NCBI GenBank assembly: GCA_030619365.1
Contig: JAUXBQ010000010.1
Span: 1-20,777 of the forward strand
From: a candidate division FCPU426 bacterium
Lineage (GTDB): Bacteria; Oederibacteriota; JAAXVQ01; JAUVAV01
Direction: 5' to 3'
Length of the DNA: 20,777 nucleotides
How positions within the stretch are numbered: position 1 is the first letter of the stretch; every line of letters begins with the position of its first letter. The notes beneath the pieces are model-generated. The model saw only the letters and a program-made list of their open reading frames with translations, was not told where the DNA came from and made no database searches. Below, one piece after another: positions 8,758 to 15,649 of this stretch. The position numbers and the translations under genes were made by a program.

Positions 8758-8805
8758 ATAAAACAACGTAGAGCGTTTACTTGACGCTCTACGTTGTTTT
8801 ATTTG
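8758..8805 (+). terminator. Rho-independent terminator 1 (long perfect stem)
   Basis: AAACAACGTAGAGCG (8761-8775) pairs perfectly with CGCTCTACGTTGTTT (8785-8799) around a 9-base loop, and the stem extends to about 18 bp. TTTTATTTG follows. This is the probable end of the small lysine-rich gene transcript. The A/T-rich stem base may let it also work on the other strand. Confidence 0.85.
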
Positions 8806-8829
8806 TTGTGGTTTTATTTTTCATATGCG

Positions 8830-8857
8830 CCCGGAGGATCGCTCCTCCGGGTTTTTA
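8830..8857 (+). terminator. Rho-independent terminator 2
   Basis: CCCGGAGGA (8830-8838) and TCCTCCGGG (8843-8851) form a perfect 9-bp stem with a 4-base loop TCGC, followed at once by TTTTTAT. This is textbook form. It lies only 27 bases after terminator 1. Confidence 0.85.
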
Positions 8858-8874
8858 TCGTGCGAAGGCGCGGT

Positions 8875-8917
8875 CGGAGGGGATTCCACGGCTGCGTTGG
8901 ATCCCTTCCGAGTTTTT
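8875..8917 (+). terminator. Terminator-like hairpin 3
   Basis: The segment 8875-8888 pairs with 8898-8910, giving 13 pairs with one G-T pair and one bulged T around a 9-base loop. AGTTTTT follows at 8911-8917. It lies immediately before the -35 box of the RNase J promoter, so it may block read-through into that gene. Confidence 0.65.
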
Positions 8918-8919
8918 CA

Positions 8920-8948
8920 TTGGCCTTACCCCGGCGGTTTGCTATAAT
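8920..8948 (+). promoter_or_regulatory. Sigma-70 type promoter for the RNase J unit
   Basis: The -35 box TTGGCC is at 8920-8925, followed by a 17-bp spacer and a perfect TATAAT at 8943-8948. A TG one base before the -10 box makes it an extended -10 promoter. Transcription would start near 8955, just before the leader ORF that overlaps the RNase J start. Confidence 0.75.
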
Positions 8949-8967
8949 GCCAAAAAATAAAGGAAAG

Positions 8968-9015
8968 ATGGTCGCTTGGCACGCTGACACATTCGCGGCT
9001 GCGGCATACGCATGA
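8968..9015 (+). CDS. Leader peptide ORF (15 aa) overlapping the RNase J start
   Basis: An ATG at 8968, right after AAAGGAAAG, opens a 15-codon ORF encoding MVAWHADTFAAAAYA. Its TGA (9013-9015) overlaps the RNase J ATG (9012-9014) as ATGA. The RNase J gene has no Shine-Dalgarno sequence of its own, so ribosomes finishing the leader probably restart there. An upstream in-frame ATG at 8947 lies inside the -10 box and cannot be in the mRNA. The run of alanine codons and one Trp codon could make it a sensor of translation, but no alternative hairpin was found. The spacing from AGGA to the ATG is short (about 3 bases), which tempers confidence. Confidence 0.45.
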   Translation: MVAWHADTFAAAAYA

Positions 9016-10673
9016 GTCATCCACGTTGTATCTTAACCCCCCTGGGCGGGATTGGGGAAATCGGAAAGAATATGCTGGTTCTGGAATGCGAGGACCAGAT
9101 CGTCGTCATAGACGCGGGGCTGGCGTTTCCTACCGAGGATCAGCCGGGGATCGACCTGATCATACCGGACATAACGTACTTATTGGAAAAACGGGAGCGC
9201 ATCCTGGGCATTGTGCTGACCCACGGGCATGAAGACCACGTGGGAGCCCTGCCGTACGTGCTGCGTCAGGTCCCGGTCCCGGTATACGGGACACGCATGA
9301 CGCTCGGGATCGTTAGGAATAAACTGGAAGAACACCCAGGATTGCAGACCATCCCGTTGCAGGAAATCACGGCCGGCGGGCATTTGCAACTGGGACCGTT
9401 TCAGTTCGAATTCATCCAGGTGGCGCATTCCATCGTGGACGGGGTGGGCATGGCCATCACCACGCCGGCCGGGGTGATACTGCACACCGGAGATTTTAAA
9501 ATCGATCAGACACCGGTGGACGGCCGGCTGACGGATTTGGGGAAATTCGGACGCTGGGGCAACCAGGGCGTGGATTTGTTTCTGGCCGACTCCACCAATG
9601 TGGAACGGCCGGGCTACACGCTCTCGGAGCGTGAAGTGGGCGAGGCTTTCGACGAGATCATAGGCCAGGCGGATGGGCGCGTGGTCATTGCCTGCTTTTC
9701 CAGCAACGTGCATCGTTTTCAGCAGGTGGTCAACACGGCGCTCAAACATCAGCGCAAACTCGGTGTGCTGGGCCTCTCCATGGTGAAGAACATGCGCACC
9801 GCCCAGGAACTGGGCTATCTCGATATCCCCGCCAATCTGTGGCTCAAATGGAGCGACGTGGCCCGGGAGCCAGTGCATAAAACCGTGATTATGACCACCG
9901 GCAGCCAGGGCGAACCCCGGTCCGCTCTGGCGCGGGCGGCGGTCGGGGAGAATGCAGACCTCCGGCTGGGCCCCGCGGACACGGTGGTCATTTCCGCGCG
10001 CATGATTCCCGGCAACGAGCGCCGCATTGGAAACATGATCAACAACTTGTTTCGCGCCGGCTGCCGGGTGCACTACGAGCGGGTCAGCGAGATTCACGTC
10101 TCCGGGCACGCGGCGCGGGAGGAACTCAAGATCATGCACAACCTGGTCCGGCCGCGCCATTTCATCCCCGTGCACGGAGAGATGCGGCATCTGGTCCATC
10201 ACGCCCAACTGGCCGAGGAATTGGGGCTGGCGCGGGAGTCTATTTACATCCTGGAAAACGGGCAGCAGGTGGAACTCTCCCAGGCCGGCGTTACCCGCGG
10301 CGCCCGGGTCACAGCCGGGAACGTGTTCGTGGATGGCAAAGGCGTGGGCGACGTGGGGCGCGTGGTGCTCCGGGACCGCCAGCACTTGGCCCAGGACGGC
10401 ATGGTCCTGGCGATCGTAGGCCTGGACCGGCAATCCGGGGAAGTGGTCATCGGCCCGGACCTCCACGCGCGCGGCATGGCGGATGAAGAGGAAACCGCCC
10501 GCTTGACCGAGGGCGCGGTGGCCAAGCTGAAGGAGGTGCTGAAGCGGGAAACCCTGGAGGGGATTACCGACACCTCGGTTCTTCAGGATAAGGTGCGCAG
10601 CGCTTTGAAACGGTATTTCAAAAACGAGCTGATGCGTTTTCCCATGATTATTCCGGTGGTCATGGAAATTTAA
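9012..10673 (+). CDS. rnj: Ribonuclease J
   Basis: RNase J is a metallo-beta-lactamase/beta-CASP nuclease with 5'-3' exonuclease and endonuclease activity, central to mRNA decay and rRNA maturation in the cytoplasm of bacteria that use it. The 553 residues begin with LTPLGGIGEIGKNM and carry the zinc motif HGHEDH at 71-76, His139 (VAHS), Asp161 (HTGDFK), DSTN at 193-196, PGNERRIGNMINN in the beta-CASP region, SGHA at 364-367 and VHGE at 387-390. A C-terminal domain of about 100 residues follows. All metal ligands are present and the length is normal. The ATG at 9012 has no SD and seems to depend on the leader ORF. Its own promoter is at 8920-8948. ftsK starts 20 bp downstream behind a good SD, so the two are probably cotranscribed. 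Confidence 0.96.
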   Translation: MSHPRCILTPLGGIGEIGKNMLVLECEDQIVVIDAGLAFPTEDQPGIDLIIPDITYLLEKRERILGIVLTHGHEDHVGALPYVLRQVPVPVYGTRMTLGIVRNKLEEHPGLQTIPLQEITAGGHLQLGPFQFEFIQVAHSIVDGVGMAITTPAGVILHTGDFKIDQTPVDGRLTDLGKFGRWGNQGVDLFLADSTNVERPGYTLSEREVGEAFDEIIGQADGRVVIACFSSNVHRFQQVVNTALKHQRKLGVLGLSMVKNMRTAQELGYLDIPANLWLKWSDVAREPVHKTVIMTTGSQGEPRSALARAAVGENADLRLGPADTVVISARMIPGNERRIGNMINNLFRAGCRVHYERVSEIHVSGHAAREELKIMHNLVRPRHFIPVHGEMRHLVHHAQLAEELGLARESIYILENGQQVELSQAGVTRGARVTAGNVFVDGKGVGDVGRVVLRDRQHLAQDGMVLAIVGLDRQSGEVVIGPDLHARGMADEEETARLTEGAVAKLKEVLKRETLEGITDTSVLQDKVRSALKRYFKNELMRFPMIIPVVMEI

Positions 10674-10693
10674 TTACAAGGAGTTCAGGATTC

Positions 10694-13129
10694 GTGGCTT
10701 GGTTCACTCTTTTCAGCAGGGGACGAAAAAAAAATAACAACAGCCAACGGCCGGTTTCCGGGCGCTGGACGCTGCGGGAAATGATTTCCGGGCGGCGCCA
10801 GAATGAAATCCGGGGCATGGTCTGGTGGGCCGTGGCCGTTTTTCTGATCGCCGCGGTCTGGCCGCACGCCGCGGGCCAGAACGCTCTGGGTCTGGTCGGG
10901 GAGTTGCTTTTCCGTGGCGGGTACGCCCTGGCTGGTGTCCTCATCTACCTCCTGCCGCTGCTCGCGGCCATTTACGGCTGGCTGAAATTCCGGGACCAGG
11001 AAATCGAGCGCGGGTCGTATAAATTATTGGGCCTGGCGCTGGCCGCCCTGGCCGTAAGCATTTTGGTTCAGCTCATTCATCCCGAACCCGTTCGTTTTAC
11101 CATGGTCAAATCCTTCTACATCTGGCAGGGCGCCCAGGAATTCTGGGCCGCCATTCCCAAGGCCCTGCGCTGGTGGGGCACGGTGTCCCTTCCGGCCGGC
11201 GGGATTATCGCCGAGGCAGTGGCCCGGATCCTGGTCACGATTTTCTCCCGGATCGGCACTTACATCGTCGCCGGCACCGTGCTGATCATCTCATTGTATC
11301 TGCTGGAGGCCGAGCCTTATCTGGTCCGTGTCATTCAGCGCGTGGCGGAATATCTGCGCAAGCTTTTCAAGGAAACGCAAAGACAACCCAACCAGGATTT
11401 CGCCTACGCCCCCAAAAGCAAGCCTCCGGCCAAGGTCCAGCCCACGGCGGCCGCTACGCCGGCAGCATCGGCTTCGGTCCCGGAGGCGCGCCCTAAAATT
11501 AAGATCAATGCACCGCCGCCACTGCCCGGTCCATTGCCGGTTCCGGGTAAACCCGCACAGCCGGCGCCCAAGCCCGAAGCGGAAAAACCGGAAGCGTTAG
11601 CCGGCGCTGCCCACGCGGAGCCTGAAACCCGGACCTATCAGTTGCCCGGCCTGGAACTGTTGGCGGATCCCAAGCCCAATTCCGAAGTGTCCGAGGAATA
11701 TTTTGAAAGAATGAGCCAGACGCTGGAAAACGCCCTGAGCCAGTTCGGCGTGGCCGCCAAGGTGGTGGAAGTATGTCCGGGGCCGGTCGTGACGCGTTAC
11801 GAATTGCAGCCCTCGCCCGGGGTAAAGGTCAACCGGATCATCAGCTTGGAGGATGACATCGCCCTGGCCATGAAAGCCGAGCACGTCCGGATCGAAGCGC
11901 CCATTCCCGGCAAGGGCGCGGTGGGCATTGAAATTCCCAATCAGGAAAAACAGATCGTGGTACTGAAGGAATTCATCGCTGACCAGACGTTCAAGGATTC
12001 GGAATCCATTCTGACCTTTGCCGTGGGCAAAGATATCGGCGGCAAGCACATTTTCGCCCAACTGGAGCAAATGCCGCATTTGCTCATCGCGGGCGCCACG
12101 GGCTCGGGGAAAAGCGCGTGCATCAACAGCATCATTTCCAGTCTGCTGTACCAGGTCACGCCCCACCAGGTGCGGTTTTTAATGATCGACCCCAAGCGCG
12201 TGGAGCTCACCATCTACAACGGGATTCCCCATCTGAAGAGTCCGGTCATCAACGACAACCGGGAAGCGGCCGTGGCCCTCAAGCTGCTGGTACGGGAGAT
12301 GGAAGAACGCTATAAGAAATTTTCCGAGCTGGGCGTGCGCGACATCACCGGATACAATCAGCAGGTGGAAAACCGGCGGGCGGACGCGGCCGAGGCGGAA
12401 GCCTCGGGCGAGGGTGCCGCTCCCGAACCGGTCCCGCCCCATATGCCGTATATTCTGGTATTCATCGACGAACTGGCCGATTTGATGATGTTGTCGGCCA
12501 ACGAGGTGGAAAACACCATCACGCGGCTGGCGCAAATGGCGCGCGGGGTGGGGATTCATATGGTCCTGGCCACCCAGCGCCCCTCGGTGGACGTCATTAC
12601 CGGCGTCATCAAGGCCAATTTTCCGTCCCGGATCGCTTTCCAGGTTTCCTCCAAGGTAGACTCCAGGACGATTCTGGACGCCAACGGCGCGGATGCCTTG
12701 CTGGGCCGGGGGGACATGTTATACGCGCCCGCTTCGGCTGCCAAGCAATTGCGAGTGCAGGGCGTGTTTATCACCACCGCGGAAGTGGAGCGCCTGGTGC
12801 GGTTCTGGAAAAAACAGGGTGAACCGGTGTTTGACTCGGCGTTTTCCGGAGAGAAACTCAAGGCCGCCAGCACGACCGCCGAAAACGGCGCAGGGGAGGA
12901 TGAATTGTTTAAGGAAGCCGTGGGCTGGGTGGTGCGCGCCAAGCAGGCGAGCACTTCCATGCTCCAGCGGCGTCTAAAGGTAGGCTACTCGCGCGCCGCC
13001 CGGCTGCTGGACCTGATGGAAGAAAAAGGGATCGTCGGGCCGCCGGAAGGCAGCAAACCGCGCAAGGTGCTGATACCGCCGGAAGAAGTCGGGATTTCAT
13101 CCCAGGATGCCCAGGAGGACAGATCATGA
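10694..13129 (+). CDS. ftsK: DNA translocase FtsK/SpoIIIE
   Basis: FtsK is a membrane-anchored hexameric ATPase that pumps chromosome ends across the closing division septum and helps dimer resolution. The 811 residues show an N-terminal membrane region with about four helices (roughly residues 43-205). A Pro/Ala-rich linker (about 238-310) leads to the alpha domain and the RecA-like motor, with Walker A GATGSGKS at 467-474 and Walker B ILVFIDELADLM at 587-598. MARGVGIHMVLATQRPSVDVITG is at 615-637. A winged-helix gamma domain (about 736-795) has the typical QASTSMLQRRLKVGYSRAAR pattern used to read polarity sequences. The start is GTG, with AAGGAG 10 bases upstream; the same CAAGGAGTTCA site precedes the nucleotidyltransferase gene. 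Its stop overlaps the next start as ATGA. All domains are intact. Confidence 0.97.
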   Translation: MAWFTLFSRGRKKNNNSQRPVSGRWTLREMISGRRQNEIRGMVWWAVAVFLIAAVWPHAAGQNALGLVGELLFRGGYALAGVLIYLLPLLAAIYGWLKFRDQEIERGSYKLLGLALAALAVSILVQLIHPEPVRFTMVKSFYIWQGAQEFWAAIPKALRWWGTVSLPAGGIIAEAVARILVTIFSRIGTYIVAGTVLIISLYLLEAEPYLVRVIQRVAEYLRKLFKETQRQPNQDFAYAPKSKPPAKVQPTAAATPAASASVPEARPKIKINAPPPLPGPLPVPGKPAQPAPKPEAEKPEALAGAAHAEPETRTYQLPGLELLADPKPNSEVSEEYFERMSQTLENALSQFGVAAKVVEVCPGPVVTRYELQPSPGVKVNRIISLEDDIALAMKAEHVRIEAPIPGKGAVGIEIPNQEKQIVVLKEFIADQTFKDSESILTFAVGKDIGGKHIFAQLEQMPHLLIAGATGSGKSACINSIISSLLYQVTPHQVRFLMIDPKRVELTIYNGIPHLKSPVINDNREAAVALKLLVREMEERYKKFSELGVRDITGYNQQVENRRADAAEAEASGEGAAPEPVPPHMPYILVFIDELADLMMLSANEVENTITRLAQMARGVGIHMVLATQRPSVDVITGVIKANFPSRIAFQVSSKVDSRTILDANGADALLGRGDMLYAPASAAKQLRVQGVFITTAEVERLVRFWKKQGEPVFDSAFSGEKLKAASTTAENGAGEDELFKEAVGWVVRAKQASTSMLQRRLKVGYSRAARLLDLMEEKGIVGPPEGSKPRKVLIPPEEVGISSQDAQEDRS

Positions 13130-13905
13130 GACGCCACTTTAACCTCGTGCTGTTATCCGCGCTGGCTGTTTTGATCGCGGGGACCGGCGGTGGGAAAAAG
13201 CCCGCGCCCCCACCCACGCCGGTTGCCACAGTTGCGGAGCCGGCGCCCACCGTACCCGCGGTCCAGAAAGCCAAAGCCACGCCAACACCGGCGGGCACGG
13301 CCGCGGAGCGCCTCCGGGGGGCCCAGGAAAAAATCGGAGACCTGACGGCTGATTTTGCCCTGACCATTTCCGGCGCGGCCCGGGGTGGACAGGATTTGAT
13401 CGCCCAAGGCAAGATCTGGCTGGCGTCCGGACGGCGATACGCCGTGGAGTATCAGGAACCCGAGCCGCAGAGCCTGGTATCCGACGGGACCCGCCGCTGG
13501 CTGCATTTGAAAAAGATCAATCAAGTCCAGATTCAATCCCTGCCGCCGGCCGGGAGCCCCAATGATTTATTTTTGGAATTGGGCGGGGGACTGATCACGC
13601 TGCTGTCCAGCTGCCAAGTGACATCCATCCCGGCCTTGCCGGATAAACCCGAAACCGTGGGATTTGAGTTGACCCCCCGGGCGGGAACAAATCTGGCTTT
13701 TAAAAAAGCGCGGCTGTGGCTGGGCGGGAAAGAACAGTATCCGGTCCGGGTCGTGGTGGAGGCCGCCCGGCAAGTGAGGGCGGATTTCCGCAACGTTTCG
13801 GTGCACACCATGCAGGAACTAATCCAGGATCCGGAACAAGGATTGCCCGCCAGCGTGTTTACGTTTACGCCGCCCCCGGACGCGGAAGTTATCGAGATGT
13901 TTTGA
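13126..13905 (+). CDS. LolA-like outer-membrane lipoprotein carrier
   Basis: LolA proteins are periplasmic chaperones that take lipoproteins from the inner-membrane LolCDE complex towards the outer membrane. The 259 residues start with a signal peptide (about 1-19, hydrophobic LLSALAVLIAG). A Pro/Ala-rich linker follows (about 24-58), then a LolA-type half-barrel with DLTADFALTISG, GKIWLASGRRYAVEY, SDGTRRWLHLKKINQVQI, and a C-terminal part typical of the family. There is no lipobox cysteine after the signal (AGTGGG), which fits a soluble periplasmic protein. The ATG overlaps the ftsK stop as ATGA and has a strong AGGAGGA site 6 bases upstream, so translation is coupled. The linker and length are more than classic LolA (about 180 residues mature). 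The fold call is good, the exact role inferred. Confidence 0.8.
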   Translation: MRRHFNLVLLSALAVLIAGTGGGKKPAPPPTPVATVAEPAPTVPAVQKAKATPTPAGTAAERLRGAQEKIGDLTADFALTISGAARGGQDLIAQGKIWLASGRRYAVEYQEPEPQSLVSDGTRRWLHLKKINQVQIQSLPPAGSPNDLFLELGGGLITLLSSCQVTSIPALPDKPETVGFELTPRAGTNLAFKKARLWLGGKEQYPVRVVVEAARQVRADFRNVSVHTMQELIQDPEQGLPASVFTFTPPPDAEVIEMF

Positions 13906-13918
13906 AAAAAGTCCGGAA

Positions 13919-13955
13919 GGCCGGGCATTATGGCGTTGCATCCGGCCGCGGTTTT
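13919..13955 (+). terminator. Possible weak terminator after the lolA-like gene
   Basis: GGCCGG (13919-13924) pairs with CCGGCC (13942-13947), extended inside by GCA/TGC with a two-base bulge. GCGGTTTT follows. The T-run is short and offset by four bases, so termination may be partial. Confidence 0.3.
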
Positions 13956-13963
13956 GATAAGAT
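13936..13963 (+). promoter_or_regulatory. Possible promoter for the rodZ-like gene
   Basis: TTGCAT (13936-13941), a 16-bp spacer, and TAAGAT (13958-13963) resemble a sigma-70 promoter. The site lies in the 139-bp gap between the lolA-like and rodZ-like genes, the widest gap in this cluster, so a separate start of transcription is plausible. It overlaps the hairpin listed at 13919-13955. Confidence 0.3.
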
Positions 13964-14044
13964 GAAAGGCCCGTACCGTCCAACCGCGGTTTAGCGTACC
14001 CCGGGGACGAGGCCCGGCGGGATTTACCAAAGGTGGTGAAAAAC

Positions 14045-14854
14045 ATGGTCGAAGCGACTCGTCCTTCGGAAACGAATAACCAGCACGCCCAAAAACGCAA
14101 CCAAGACGCGGAGGCCGCGATCGGGGAACAACTGCGCAGTCAGCGGAAAGCCCACGGCATCTCATTGGTGGAAGTCGCCGAGCACACCAAGATCGGGAAA
14201 CGCTACCTGGAGGCCCTGGAAGAGGGGCATTTCGACGTGGTGCCCTGCGAAACATACATCCGCGGATTCCTTCGCGCCTACGCCAAATACCTGGAAATGG
14301 ACGACGAACAACTGATCAACCAGTACACGGGGACCAAACATTACGAGCAATGCGAGGAAGCCGAGGCCTCGGACCCTGAGGAAGAGGTACGCAAAACCAA
14401 CCAGAACGTGTGGCTCCCCATGATCGCCATTCTGATTCTGGCCGGCATGGGTGCCGGGCTTTTTTTACTCTGGCCCACCGGCACGCCCGAAAAGTCCGTT
14501 GCCGGGGAAGGGCTGCTGGCTGTGGCCGAACCCCAGGGCATTGAAAACCCGATGCCCGCCAGGGTTCCCGGCCCCCATGAGCCCCTGAGCCTGAAAATAC
14601 GGGGCAAGGAAAAGACCTGGGTTACCCTGATGATCGACGGGCGCCAGGAACCGGACATTACGCTCAATCCCGGGCAAGAGCGCAGCTGGCAGGCCCAGGA
14701 ACGTTTCGTGCTCTGGACTGGAAACGCCGGTGGGATCGAGGTTCATTTTAACGGCGAACTGCAGCCGCCCCTGGGCGAGGTGGGCCAGGTGCGCAAGGAA
14801 GTGATTTTTGAACGCCAGGCGCCTGTGCTCGAACCGGCCCTGGACTATCAATAA
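14045..14854 (+). CDS. rodZ: RodZ-like cell-shape protein (HTH, membrane helix, DUF4115)
   Basis: RodZ links the MreB cytoskeleton to the cell-wall elongation machinery at the inner membrane. The 269 residues follow the family layout. A cytoplasmic Xre-type helix-turn-helix spans about residues 24-95, with IGEQLRSQRKAHGISLVEVAEHTKI and the RodZ signature ETYIRGFLRAYAKYL. An acidic linker follows, then one membrane helix at about 123-143 (WLPMIAILILAGMGAGLF), then a periplasmic beta-rich DUF4115 domain at about 180-260, with VTLMIDGRQE and a GGIEVHFNGE strand. The first 20 residues are an extra polar extension. The ATG at 14045 sits 8 bases after AGGTGG; an in-frame GTG at 14033 overlaps that site. 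It lies 16 bp before the YajQ-family gene. In Bacillus the related ymfM lies in a neighbourhood with ftsK and recA. Confidence 0.88.
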   Translation: MVEATRPSETNNQHAQKRNQDAEAAIGEQLRSQRKAHGISLVEVAEHTKIGKRYLEALEEGHFDVVPCETYIRGFLRAYAKYLEMDDEQLINQYTGTKHYEQCEEAEASDPEEEVRKTNQNVWLPMIAILILAGMGAGLFLLWPTGTPEKSVAGEGLLAVAEPQGIENPMPARVPGPHEPLSLKIRGKEKTWVTLMIDGRQEPDITLNPGQERSWQAQERFVLWTGNAGGIEVHFNGELQPPLGEVGQVRKEVIFERQAPVLEPALDYQ

Positions 14855-14870
14855 TTCCACAGGGGAAACC

Positions 14871-15368
14871 ATGGCCGCCGAACATTCTTTTGACGTTGTT
14901 TGCAAACTGGACAAGCAGGAAATCGTGAACGCCGTGCAGCAGACCGAGCGCGAGGTGGCGCAGCGTTACGACTTTAAAGGGTCTACCGCGAAGGTCGAGT
15001 TCGACCAGACGAAAATGGCCCTGACCCTGACCGCGGAGAGCGACTTCCGCCTGAAATCCTTTTCCGAAATGCTGGAAGCCCGGCTGGCCAAACGGGGCAT
15101 TCCCCTGGCCGCCATCACCCGGGGCCAGATTGAAATCGCGTCCAGCGGATCGGCCCGTCAGGTTTACCAGCTCCAAACCGGCATTCCCGGGGACAAGGCC
15201 CGGGAGATCGTGAAACTCATCAAGAATTTGAAAATGAAAGTCCAGGCCGCCATCCAGGGGGAACAGATCCGGGTTTCCGGGAAAGCGCTGGATGACCTGC
15301 AACTGATCCAGCAAAAAATCCGCGACGCAGACCTCAAGATACACGTGCAGTTTGTAAACTACCGCTAA
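14871..15368 (+). CDS. yajQ: YajQ-family nucleotide-binding protein
   Basis: YajQ proteins are small cytoplasmic proteins with two ferredoxin-like domains. Some members bind cyclic di-GMP and act with transcription factors; the role in most species is unsettled. The 165 residues match the usual length of about 160. They carry the family signatures SFDVVCKLDKQEIVNAV, VAQRYDFKG, AESDFRLK, RLAKRGIP, KAREIVKLIKNLKMKVQAAIQGEQIRVSGKALDDLQ and a C-terminal VQFVNYR. The ATG at 14871 follows AGGGGA by 5 bases. The frame is open further upstream to about 14808, but that part lies inside the rodZ-like gene and is not needed. It is probably the last gene of the operon, followed by the REP-like palindrome and the AT-rich island. 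Confidence 0.92.
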   Translation: MAAEHSFDVVCKLDKQEIVNAVQQTEREVAQRYDFKGSTAKVEFDQTKMALTLTAESDFRLKSFSEMLEARLAKRGIPLAAITRGQIEIASSGSARQVYQLQTGIPGDKAREIVKLIKNLKMKVQAAIQGEQIRVSGKALDDLQLIQQKIRDADLKIHVQFVNYR

Positions 15369-15379
15369 ATCACGCCGTC

Positions 15380-15416
15380 ATTCCGGCGAAAGCCGGAATC
15401 CAGTCTCTTTTTTATT
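15380..15416 (+). repeat. REP-like palindrome with GAAA loop, possible terminator
   Basis: ATTCCGGC (15380-15387) and GCCGGAAT (15392-15399) form a perfect 8-bp stem with a GAAA tetraloop. The flanks read CGTC before it and CCAG after it. This CGTCATTCC...GGAATCCAG form is a type of palindrome I know as widely dispersed between genes in many bacteria. TCTCTTTTTTATT follows about four bases later, so it could also end the yajQ transcript. It marks the edge between GC-rich core DNA and the AT-rich island. Confidence 0.6.
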
Positions 15417-15591
15417 CCGTTCTGAAACCCCTCACTTTTTTATACATCAACGCTTTCTCGCCATACCTATATCACACCTTAAGGCAGCGTTTTTTTAACT
15501 CAATTTATTTAATTATGAAGTAGTCTCAGTGCGGAGAAGATGGAGGATGAAGGACGACTTAAATTCAGATGTAACAAAACATATCAAAGAG
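15400..15591. other. AT-rich gap before the toxin-antitoxin operon
   Basis: This is part of the 281-bp stretch without a gene between the yajQ and antitoxin genes. It holds no convincing ORF. AACGCT (15449-15454) can pair with AGCGTT (15486-15491), helped by GCC/GGC inside, and a run of seven T follows; the loop is long, so a terminator is only possible. Confidence 0.4.
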
Positions 15592-15620
15592 TTGACATGA
15601 TACATAACATAGTATATAGT
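15592..15620 (+). promoter_or_regulatory. Near-consensus sigma-70 promoter of the toxin-antitoxin operon
   Basis: A perfect TTGACA (15592-15597), a 17-bp spacer and TATAGT (15615-15620) lie 30 bp before the antitoxin ATG. A promoter this strong on an antitoxin operon is usually held down by the antitoxin itself. Confidence 0.85.
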
Positions 15621-15627
15621 AATAGTA
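15609..15627 (+). repeat. Three ATAGTA repeats over the -10 box (possible operator)
   Basis: ATAGTA occurs at 15609-15614, 15616-15621 and 15622-15627, covering the -10 box and the start of transcription. An Xre-type HTH protein bound here would block RNA polymerase. The DNA is very AT-rich, so chance repetition is possible. Confidence 0.4.
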
Positions 15628-15649
15628 TAAGAAAAAGGGGGCGTTCAAC

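Noticed and set aside
9180..10466. A 428-codon antisense frame opposite RNase J
   Set aside because: Shadow of a GC-rich conserved gene; no family resemblance.
13176..13194. Lipobox-like LIAG at the end of the LolA-like signal peptide
   Set aside because: The following residue is Thr, not Cys, so it is not a lipoprotein site.
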